DNA from: Methanosarcinales archaeon
Lineage (GTDB): Archaea > Halobacteriota > Methanosarcinia > Methanosarcinales > Methanogasteraceae
Length of the DNA stretch: 6,519 nt
Reading direction: 5' to 3'
Assembly (NCBI GenBank): GCA_030609345.1
Contig: JAUWCK010000064.1
Location: 1 to 6,519, forward strand
The notes beneath the pieces are model-generated. The model worked only from the letters and a program-made list of their open reading frames with translations. It was not told the origin of the DNA and did no database searches. Shown here piece after piece: positions 1-4,938 of the stretch; position 1 is the first letter of the stretch; each line of letters begins with the position of its first letter. The translations under genes were made by a program, and so were the position numbers.

Positions 1-468
1 GAAATACCGCTTCGCAATGTAGACATAAGCATATCTGCCGACAGCACGGTGCGCCTCATCGAATGTGATATGCACCACACAACGAAGATCGATACGCTTT
101 GCCCGGAGATCGTTCTCGATGACCTGCGGCGTAGAGACGATGACCTGCGAGTCTTTCCAGAGTTCTGCCCGCTTTTCAGGCGGGATGCTTCCTGTAAACG
201 TTGCAACCGCGCAGTCAGGAAGCGCCTGCCTGAAAAAATCGGAATGCTGCTCCACAAGCGGCTTTGTCGGCGAGAGGATCAGTACCTTGCCCCCGAGATC
301 GTTCAGCCGTGCTGCGATCACCATGAGCGCAACGACCGTCTTTCCAAGCCCTGTTGGCAGCACAGCCAGACACGAACTTTTCAGCGCAGATGAAGCGACA
401 GAGAGCTGATACAGCCGCTGCTCGATCATATCCTTCCGGATCAGCGGATGCGAGATGTACCTGCCCAT
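1..468 (-). CDS. hef: Hef/FANCM-family DNA repair helicase, N-terminal part (runs off the left edge)
   Basis: This is the first 156 codons of a superfamily 2 helicase of the archaeal Hef (FANCM/XPF-like) type. Hef proteins remodel and, when a nuclease domain is present, cut stalled replication forks and branched DNA. Reading back from an ATG at 466-468 I see the Walker A motif LPTGLGKT at residues 37-44, motif Ia SPTKPLVEQH at 66-75, the conserved STPQVIEND segment at 112-120, and the DEAH box in FDEAHRAVG at 136-144. These blocks, their order and their spacing match what I recall of the Pyrococcus Hef N-terminus. The remaining helicase motifs and any C-terminal XPF-type nuclease and HhH domains lie outside the window, so a helicase-only form cannot be told from a full helicase-nuclease. 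No Shine-Dalgarno sequence precedes the ATG, which would fit a leaderless or short-leader transcript. The gene is divergent from lonB. Confidence 0.92.
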   Translation of the reverse strand, partial: MGRYISHPLIRKDMIEQRLYQLSVASSALKSSCLAVLPTGLGKTVVALMVIAARLNDLGGKVLILSPTKPLVEQHSDFFRQALPDCAVATFTGSIPPEKRAELWKDSQVIVSTPQVIENDLRAKRIDLRCVVHITFDEAHRAVGRYAYVYIAKRYF

Positions 469-497
469 AGTAATAACGTTGCAATCCCTTGCTTATC

Positions 498-505
498 ATA
501 ATATG
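498..505 (-). promoter_or_regulatory. Possible TATA box for the hef-like gene
   Basis: On the minus strand this reads CATATTAT and lies about 30-37 nt upstream of the ATG at 468. With the usual archaeal TATA-to-start-site distance, transcription would begin around 475-480, leaving roughly 10 nt of leader and no room for a Shine-Dalgarno site, which agrees with its absence. No convincing BRE was seen, so the call is tentative. Confidence 0.3.
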
Positions 506-530
506 CCATCTATGCCACCCACGACCCCTG

Positions 531-546
531 GAAGAAAACTTAAATA
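531..546 (+). promoter_or_regulatory. BRE/TATA promoter of lonB
   Basis: A purine-rich BRE-like stretch GAAGAAAA (531-538) is followed directly by CTTAAATA (539-546), which fits the archaeal TATA consensus YTTAWATA. The predicted start of transcription is around 568-572, giving lonB a leader of about 55 nt. An inverted repeat starts at the last base of the TATA box and fills the space before the predicted start site, so a repressor bound there could block TBP/TFB or polymerase. Confidence 0.6.
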
Positions 547-565
547 TTAGTACTGAAATACTAAT
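546..565. promoter_or_regulatory. Inverted repeat overlapping the lonB core promoter, candidate operator
   Basis: ATTAGTA (546-552) and TACTAAT (559-565) form a perfect 7-bp inverted repeat with a 6-nt spacer. The arm centres are 13 bp apart, just over one helical turn, as expected for a dimeric helix-turn-helix regulator. The repeat begins at the last base of the TATA box and ends just before the predicted transcription start of lonB. Heat-shock type regulation of lon genes is common in general, but no regulator is encoded in this window and the identity of the binder is unknown. Confidence 0.4.
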
Positions 566-579
566 GTGTTTTCCTGACC

Positions 580-603
580 ATGCTTGAGCGAACATTTATG
601 TGA
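580..603 (+). other. Seven-codon ORF in the lonB leader (possible uORF)
   Basis: ATG at 580-582 opens a short frame encoding MLERTFM, closed by TGA at 601-603, 21 nt before the lonB ATG. If transcription starts near 570, this small frame lies wholly in the leader and its ATG would be about 10 nt from the 5' end. There is no Shine-Dalgarno site in front of it, and chance occurrence is likely for something so short. It is recorded because lonB itself also has no clear Shine-Dalgarno site. Confidence 0.15.
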
Positions 604-624
604 CGACTGACGAAGAGTTCTACA

Positions 625-2547
625 ATGAGTGATGAAACGAACGATGACCTGCTCGGCGGAATCGAGATCGAGTCCACAAAGGATCTTGAGGTTCCACCGC
701 TCTTGATCGATCAGGTGATCGGGCAGGAACATGCCAGCGAGATTATCAAGAAAGCAGCGCAGCAGCGCAGGCATGTGATGCTGATCGGTACTCCCGGCAC
801 TGGCAAATCTATGCTGGCTCAGGCGATGGCTGAACTTCTCCCAAAAGAGGAATTAAAGGACGTACTCATCTATCACAATCCGGAGGATGCGAACAACCCA
901 AGAATTCGAGAGGTAAGGGCTGGGAAAGGAGTACAGATCATCAACGCCCATAAAATAGAAGCTCATCGGAAAGCACAGTTAAAAAATACAATCCTGATGA
1001 TCGTCGGCTTCGCGATCCTTCTTTATGCCGCATCTCTCGGCGGCATGGCTCTGTTATGGGGAATTCTCGCTGTTCTGTTGATTATGGTCATCGGCAGGCA
1101 GTTTGTGCAGGGCGATAAAGCAATCATACCAAAACTGATCGTGAACAACGCAAATAAGGACACGGCGCCGTTCGTGGACGCTACCGGCGCACATTCAGGC
1201 GCACTATTGGGCGATGTCCGTCACGACCCGTTCCAGTCGGGCGGACTCGAGACGCCGTCCCATGACCGGGTCGAGGCAGGGGACATCCACAAGGCGCACA
1301 AAGGAGTTCTCTTCATCGATGAGATCAATATCCTGCGCCCCGAATCCCAGCAGAGTCTACTCACAGCACTGCAGGAGAAGGAGTATGCAATCACAGGACA
1401 GTCCGAACGCAGTTCAGGCGCACTCGTCAAGACGTATCCGGTACCATGCAACTTTATCATGATTGCGGCAGGGAATCTGGATGCCATGGAGGGTATGCAT
1501 CCTGCATTGCGCTCCCGGATCAAGGGATACGGCTATGAGATCTATATGCGTGATTCGATGGACGATACTCCGGAAAACCGGAGGAAGATCGTTCGATTCG
1601 TTGCGCAGGAGGTTGAAAAGGATGGAAAGATCCCTCACTTTAATAAGGGTGCTGTGCAGGAAGTTTTACGGGAGGCAAGGAGACGTGCCGGAAGGAAAGG
1701 TCATCTTACGCTGAAATTACGCGATCTCGGCGGTCTTGTCAGGGTGGCAGGCGATGTCGCCCATGCAGCGGGCGCGCAAGAAGTGACCGCATCACATGTT
1801 CTCACTGCAAAGCAGATGTCAAGATCGGTTGAACAGCAACTTGCAGACCAGTACCTGGAGCAGCGTATGGACTATCGGATGTACCACAAGAAGGGCGCGG
1901 AGATCGGCAGGGTGAACGGGCTTGCCATCATGGGCGGCGATTCAGGGATCGTCCTACCGATCATGGCAGAGGTAACTCCAGCACTGTCCAAGAACGAGGG
2001 AAAGCTGATCGCGACAGGAATGCTCAAGGATATCGCAAAAGAAGCCGTCCAGAACGTGTCAGCACTCATCAAAAAGATTACAGGTAGGGATACCACGAAC
2101 ATGGACATCCATGTCCAGTTCATCGGCACTTACGAGGGCGTGGAAGGCGATAGTGCATCGATCTCCATTGCAACCGCGGTGATATCGGCATTCGAGGGTA
2201 TACCGATCGACCAGTCCATCGCAATGACGGGCTCGCTCTCTGTGAGGGGTGACGTGCTGCCGGTCGGAGGCGTCACATACAAGATCGAAGCTGCGGCACA
2301 GGCTGGTATCACGACCGTGATCATACCAAAAGCGAACGAAGACGATGTATTGATTGAGGATAAGTACCGTGATATGATAACGATCGTTCCGGTTTCAAAG
2401 ATCAGCGAGGTGCTCGAACTCAGTCTTGTTGGAACGGAGAAGGACGGCTTGCTCGAGACGATCAAGCGGTTCTCAAAGAAGGTGAGCATCCCGATCCCCG
2501 ATATCAACCTGCCATCCCCTTCTTATGGCGCTGGCGCTTCGCGATGA
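625..2547 (+). CDS. lonB: Membrane-anchored archaeal Lon protease (LonB)
   Basis: This is the 640-residue ATP-dependent serine protease of the archaeal LonB type, which unfolds and degrades damaged or regulatory proteins at the cytoplasmic face of the membrane. After a short N-terminal segment, the AAA+ module has Walker A GTPGTGKS (55-62) and is interrupted by two hydrophobic membrane segments (about 122-138 and 141-157), the anchor unique to the archaeal form. It continues with Walker B VLFIDEI (228-234), sensor-1 Asn284, arginine-finger candidates around LRSR (295-298) and a sensor-2 region KLRD (364-367). The C-terminal protease domain has Ser510 in EGDSAS and Lys553 in TYKIEAAAQAG; the 43-residue spacing matches the Lon Ser-Lys dyad. 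It lacks the bacterial Lon N-terminal domain. An in-frame stop at 601-603 makes the ATG at 625 the first ATG in the frame. All key residues are intact, so the enzyme should be active. Confidence 0.97.
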   Translation: MSDETNDDLLGGIEIESTKDLEVPPLLIDQVIGQEHASEIIKKAAQQRRHVMLIGTPGTGKSMLAQAMAELLPKEELKDVLIYHNPEDANNPRIREVRAGKGVQIINAHKIEAHRKAQLKNTILMIVGFAILLYAASLGGMALLWGILAVLLIMVIGRQFVQGDKAIIPKLIVNNANKDTAPFVDATGAHSGALLGDVRHDPFQSGGLETPSHDRVEAGDIHKAHKGVLFIDEINILRPESQQSLLTALQEKEYAITGQSERSSGALVKTYPVPCNFIMIAAGNLDAMEGMHPALRSRIKGYGYEIYMRDSMDDTPENRRKIVRFVAQEVEKDGKIPHFNKGAVQEVLREARRRAGRKGHLTLKLRDLGGLVRVAGDVAHAAGAQEVTASHVLTAKQMSRSVEQQLADQYLEQRMDYRMYHKKGAEIGRVNGLAIMGGDSGIVLPIMAEVTPALSKNEGKLIATGMLKDIAKEAVQNVSALIKKITGRDTTNMDIHVQFIGTYEGVEGDSASISIATAVISAFEGIPIDQSIAMTGSLSVRGDVLPVGGVTYKIEAAAQAGITTVIIPKANEDDVLIEDKYRDMITIVPVSKISEVLELSLVGTEKDGLLETIKRFSKKVSIPIPDINLPSPSYGAGASR

Positions 2548-2574
2548 ACAGTATAGGCTATTTGACGTGAGATA

Positions 2575-3003
2575 ATGGAGCGACTATCGGTAAGTGAGCG
2601 GGAGAAACTGTTGCACGGGTTGCACGGATACCTGGCATGGGTTGGTGCTGAGATCCCGGACGTATTTGAGGTCGATGGGATCGAGATCCCGCTTCACGAA
2701 GTGGTCTGGAGACTCGTCAACAAGAAAGAACTGACAGAAGCGGAGACTGCCGGGATCGAGTCGCTGATCCGTGCTCTTGAGAAGAAGGAGACATGCGACG
2801 AAAACGCTCTTGCGAAGGAAACTATCACGAGAGAAGAGGCGGAAGACCTGTACAAAGAAGCATCCGGTCTTTTGCGTGCGATCATGGACCTGAAAGGGAT
2901 CGAGAACGGAGCACATCCGGATGCGGATGTCCGCAGGAAGATACTGCAGAAGAAGATCAGTGACGCCCGGGCTCTGCTTAAATTCGTGGATGATGTGGTG
3001 TAG
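2575..3003 (+). CDS. Conserved archaeal protein, DUF5788-like
   Basis: A 142-residue, charged, mostly helical soluble protein with no signal peptide or membrane segment. The N-terminal part (residues 21-48, including VGAEIPDVFEVDG and then LHEVVWRLV) followed by a Glu/Lys-rich helical stretch resembles the archaeal family I remember as DUF5788, found in methanogens and haloarchaea. The family has no known function and the match is from memory. The region 86-142 (TREEAEDLYKEASGLLRAI, then a Lys/Arg-rich helix) looks like two long helices. The gene begins 27 nt after the lonB stop, with GTGA (2567-2570) four bases before the ATG as a weak ribosome binding site, and is probably cotranscribed with lonB. 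That could hint at a role in protein quality control, but this rests on position only. Confidence 0.8.
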   Translation: MERLSVSEREKLLHGLHGYLAWVGAEIPDVFEVDGIEIPLHEVVWRLVNKKELTEAETAGIESLIRALEKKETCDENALAKETITREEAEDLYKEASGLLRAIMDLKGIENGAHPDADVRRKILQKKISDARALLKFVDDVV

Positions 3004-3007
3004 GGGG

Positions 3008-3040
3008 CGTTTTCGATGGCGGAGGAGGTGCCAGAAAACG
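3008..3040 (+). terminator. Hairpin terminator candidate after the lonB operon
   Basis: CGTTTTC (3008-3014) pairs with GAAAACG (3034-3040), and inside it TGGC (3017-3020) pairs with GCCA (3030-3033), giving an 11-bp stem with a 2-nt bulge and a 9-nt loop. It starts 5 nt after the stop of the upstream gene and is followed by ATGCAAATTTTG, which includes a short T run. It sits between convergent genes, where a terminator is expected. Confidence 0.5.
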
Positions 3041-3075
3041 ATGCAAATTTTGTTCACCATCTCGCGCATTTGCAT
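3041..3075. terminator. Second inverted repeat in the convergent gap, possible terminator of the minus-strand operon
   Basis: ATGCAAAT (3041-3048) and ATTTGCAT (3068-3075) form a perfect 8-bp inverted repeat with a 19-nt loop. It lies 3 nt past the toxin stop codon as read on the minus strand, where it is preceded by an A-rich stretch and contains only short T runs. It could end transcripts from either side, but the stem is AT-rich and weak. Confidence 0.3.
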
Positions 3076-3078
3076 TTG

Positions 3079-3441
3079 TTAGGCGAAGTGCTTGTCAAAC
3101 TCGATCAGAATGCGCCGAATCTGCTCTGCCGAAATGTCCGCCTGATCCAATTTGGAATAAATCGTCACAAGAATGACGTTTGTAGGTGTCTTGAGATGGT
3201 AGACCAAGCGATAGCCGGAACGTTTGCCTTTCTGGATATTACTGTTTCGCACCCGCACCTTGAATATAGTATAGTGCGTCCCGGGTACCTGATCGCCTAC
3301 AACCTCTCCAGCCTGAAGTTGGTCGACCGCCGGTTGAACGTCAGAGCGGATGTGCCTGTACTTCTTGGCAAGCGCTCGCAGGTTGCGCTTAAATTCCTGG
3401 GTAAACTCGACCTGCGCAGGTTCGGCTGGCTCATTCGGCAT
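3079..3441 (-). CDS. RelE/ParE-family toxin of a type II toxin-antitoxin pair
   Basis: A 120-residue basic protein of the RelE/ParE fold. RelE members cut mRNA on the ribosome and ParE members poison gyrase; the sequence does not show which applies here. Visible features are FTQEFKRNLRALAKKYRHIR near the N-terminus, a central strand with FKVRVRN, the basic GYRLVYHL strand (its Arg and Tyr are the sort of residues used for catalysis in RelE), and a C-terminal VILVTIYSK strand followed by a helix. From memory it closely resembles toxins annotated in cyanobacteria, suggesting transfer from bacteria. An ATG at 3450 would add three residues. I prefer 3441 because GGGATGG lies at a suitable distance upstream and related proteins seem to begin at this point. 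The start overlaps the antitoxin end by 11 nt (20 nt with the 3450 start), so translation is probably coupled. Confidence 0.88.
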   Translation of the reverse strand: MPNEPAEPAQVEFTQEFKRNLRALAKKYRHIRSDVQPAVDQLQAGEVVGDQVPGTHYTIFKVRVRNSNIQKGKRSGYRLVYHLKTPTNVILVTIYSKLDQADISAEQIRRILIEFDKHFA

Positions 3442-3649
3442 CGATGCCATCCCACAATTCAGATACTGGTCGTGTTTCGCCTGCCATCGCTTCCTTCCAT
3501 CCTTGGCGGAAGCTATCCTCGGCAGGCTTTAACACCACGCTCTCACGGAACAATCTGACAATCTGAAGCAGGTTTGGTAGGTATTCGTATGGCGTCTCTT
3601 CGATTTCACGGATTAGCTGTTTTTCGTAGACAGAAATTTCAGCTGACAT
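3431..3649 (-). CDS. Antitoxin partner of the RelE/ParE toxin
   Basis: A 72-residue acidic protein immediately upstream of the toxin gene, in the usual antitoxin-first order. Residues 11-38 form a helix pair (QLIREIEETP, then YLPNLLQIVRLFRESV) like the DUF2281-type antitoxin N-terminus, probably for dimerisation. Residues 46-72 (DSFRQGWKEAMAGE up to ELWDGIDAE) form a tail likely to wrap the toxin. The ATG at 3647-3649 is chosen over upstream starts because GGGAG (minus strand of 3658-3662) followed by AAGTGATC is an excellent archaeal ribosome binding site 8 nt away. The first 11 nt of the gene overlap the end of the fusion gene upstream, and no separate TATA box was seen in front of it, so its expression probably depends on the operon promoter. 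No obvious DNA-binding domain is visible, so autoregulation is uncertain. Confidence 0.85.
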   Translation of the reverse strand: MSAEISVYEKQLIREIEETPYEYLPNLLQIVRLFRESVVLKPAEDSFRQGWKEAMAGETRPVSELWDGIDAE

Positions 3650-4718
3650 GATCACTTCTCCCGAACTTGTGCATTTCATCTAACTTGCATCTTTCGATCC
3701 ATTCTGTGACTGCCTTTTTCACATCCTCCACTGGGTTGTTGAAGCCAAACTCCTCATATAACTTAGAGATTATATCTGTGGGGCGTTTCTCTAATTGTTT
3801 GTCTTTTAAAAGTAATATATCCAAACCTCTTGATTTCATAAATCCTACTTCAAGTGCTATATTGGCATTAAACACACTCATCTGTATATCAGTGAGCCTA
3901 TCGAGTACCTTTTTATCGACAAATACGGCAATACCATATTTACACGAAAGCATGTTTACAACAATATTATCCCATACATCTTCCATTAGTCTTCTCTCGG
4001 GATCATCCGCTCTCCATCCATGCATACCATGTTCTTCGAGCGTTTCTTTAATCGTATCTGTTATTAGTATCAATCTAATATCATCTTCTTCAAATGGCAT
4101 CATAATAAACACAGATTTTTCGTAGGGGAAGCTTTCTAAAGTCTTCTGAAGTGCGCTATCATAAGGTTTAAAATTTTCATACATATCAGACAGCATATAT
4201 TTTTCAAATACTAATAACCTTTCCTTTCGCAGAGTCGATATTTGCTCTCCCACTTCCCCCACCAATTCTCTACGCATGGTGCCAATATCCTCGCCGAATT
4301 TCATAGTTTCCTGTTGCAGGGTTGATATCTGCTCTATGGATTTCGCAGTCGCATAATTAAGATCCCTAAAGCTATCCTTCATGAAAACAATCATCGCTTT
4401 GAGATACTCTGTTGCCATGGCCAGTCTCTCCTCGGTCTCTCCGTCGCCGACAAGTTTATGGAAATCAGCGAAGTCTCCAGTGGCATCAGCATACTCCACC
4501 TCGATACTCTCAACGTCAATCAGAGGGTTTCTAATACTTATCGCATCAAGAAATCTGTCCAGATCACCGCCTTCGCCTTCTGCTATTATCCGGACCCGTC
4601 CATCCACAAGGTTCTGGACGGATCCAGTAAGTCCAAATTCCTTTGCGATCGTGGTCACCTTTGCTCTGTAGCCCACGTTCTGAACCGTCCCAGACACGAC
4701 CACAGTGATTCGTTTCAT
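3639..4718 (-). CDS. Acylphosphatase / coiled-coil / TIR-like fusion protein
   Basis: A 359-residue cytosolic protein in three parts. Residues 1-90 are an acylphosphatase domain (MKRITVVVSGTVQNVGYR start) with catalytic Arg18 and Asn36, 18 residues apart as in human acylphosphatase Arg23 and Asn41; the loop Gly is replaced by Asn14. Residues 92-175 are helical, probably coiled coil, with EQISTL repeated at 128-133 and 158-163. Residues 198-325 form a Rossmann-like domain: strand VFIMMPF (203-209), GWRADD (234-239), strand YGIAVFVD (261-268) and NANIALEVGF (284-293). Glu290 sits where TIR domains and nucleoside 2-deoxyribosyltransferases carry their catalytic Glu. Nucleotide or NAD cleavage is therefore plausible but unproven. 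The ATG at 4718 is preferred because AAGGAG lies 5 nt upstream and the acylphosphatase fold starts at once; ATG 4745 and TTG 4757 are alternatives. The C-terminal two thirds are AT-rich (about 35% G+C over 3781-4140). The gene leads an operon with the toxin-antitoxin pair. Confidence 0.85.
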   Translation of the reverse strand: MKRITVVVSGTVQNVGYRAKVTTIAKEFGLTGSVQNLVDGRVRIIAEGEGGDLDRFLDAISIRNPLIDVESIEVEYADATGDFADFHKLVGDGETEERLAMATEYLKAMIVFMKDSFRDLNYATAKSIEQISTLQQETMKFGEDIGTMRRELVGEVGEQISTLRKERLLVFEKYMLSDMYENFKPYDSALQKTLESFPYEKSVFIMMPFEEDDIRLILITDTIKETLEEHGMHGWRADDPERRLMEDVWDNIVVNMLSCKYGIAVFVDKKVLDRLTDIQMSVFNANIALEVGFMKSRGLDILLLKDKQLEKRPTDIISKLYEEFGFNNPVEDVKKAVTEWIERCKLDEMHKFGRSDHVS

Positions 4719-4723
4719 GGAGT

Positions 4724-4729
4724 CTCCTT
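4724..4729 (-). promoter_or_regulatory. Ribosome binding site that sets the fusion-gene start
   Basis: On the minus strand this reads AAGGAG, 5 nt before the ATG at 4718. It favours the 359-residue protein over forms starting at 4745 or 4757. The upstream GGTGA in front of the ATG at 4745 is a weaker rival. Confidence 0.65.
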
Positions 4730-4753
4730 GATTTTGAGCTGCCATTTCAGTCA

Positions 4754-4800
4754 CCAAACCCCGCGACTATATGTACAGCGCGGTCTCGCGCTCGGTTTGG
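4754..4800. promoter_or_regulatory. Promoter of the fusion/toxin-antitoxin operon with nested inverted repeats
   Basis: On the minus strand ACATATAG (4767-4774) is a good TATA candidate; a start site about 26 nt away falls near 4744, leaving a leader of about 26 nt before the ATG at 4718. Two inverted repeats surround it. An outer CCAAACC/GGTTTGG pair (4754-4760 and 4794-4800) brackets the TATA box. An inner AGCGCG/CGCGCT pair (4777-4782 and 4787-4792, 4-nt loop) lies just upstream, where BRE and activator contacts would be. In addition CCGCG (4761-4765) can pair with CGCGG (4779-4783), so alternative folds exist. The arrangement suggests an operator, but it could partly be a terminator for purT read-through. 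Confidence 0.45.
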
Positions 4801-4905
4801 ATGCGTCGATGTCTTGCACGTAATCAGTCAGTAGCGAACCCATACATCGATCGTGGTAGATATTTCCCCGACTCATGCACAATAAACCCGAACTCATTCT
4901 ACATA

Positions 4906-4922
4906 AAATCTCCTTCAGGAGC
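4906..4922 (-). terminator. Short hairpin with T run downstream of purT, weak terminator candidate
   Basis: On the minus strand, 17 nt past the purT stop, GCTCCTGAAGGAG followed by ATTTT makes a 4-bp GC-rich stem (CTCC/GGAG) with a 4-nt loop and a T run. Archaeal termination depends mainly on T runs, so this may suffice, but the stem is small. The rest of the spacer 4719-4905 holds the operon promoter and no convincing gene. Confidence 0.3.
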
Positions 4923-4938
4923 AGGACTGTTACCATCC

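Noticed and set aside
215..595. A 126-codon minus-strand frame near the left end
   Set aside because: It overlaps the hef-like gene in another frame, while the hef frame carries all helicase motifs.
2130..2507. A 125-codon minus-strand frame opposite lonB
   Set aside because: It is antisense to the catalytic protease domain of lonB and its Ser/Thr/Ile-rich translation is typical of an antisense shadow.
3016..3558. A 180-codon open frame on the plus strand with an ATG start
   Set aside because: It lies opposite the toxin and antitoxin genes, which have clear family motifs; its own translation has no recognisable motif and no ribosome binding site.
4719..4757. N-terminal extension of the fusion protein from TTG 4757 or ATG 4745
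   Set aside because: The acylphosphatase fold begins at the ATG at 4718, which has AAGGAG 5 nt upstream, and the predicted transcript start is near 4744. A leaderless start at 4745 cannot be fully excluded.
4754..4800. tRNA or structured RNA gene suggested by the nested stems
   Set aside because: No cloverleaf, T-loop or anticodon arm pattern could be built from it; a promoter with palindromic sites explains it better.
4751..4897. Possible 48-codon small gene on the minus strand between purT and the fusion gene
   Set aside because: AAGGAG is 12 nt from its ATG, which is too far; the frame runs through the operon TATA box and inverted repeats and ends at the fusion-gene leader. The peptide has no recognisable features.
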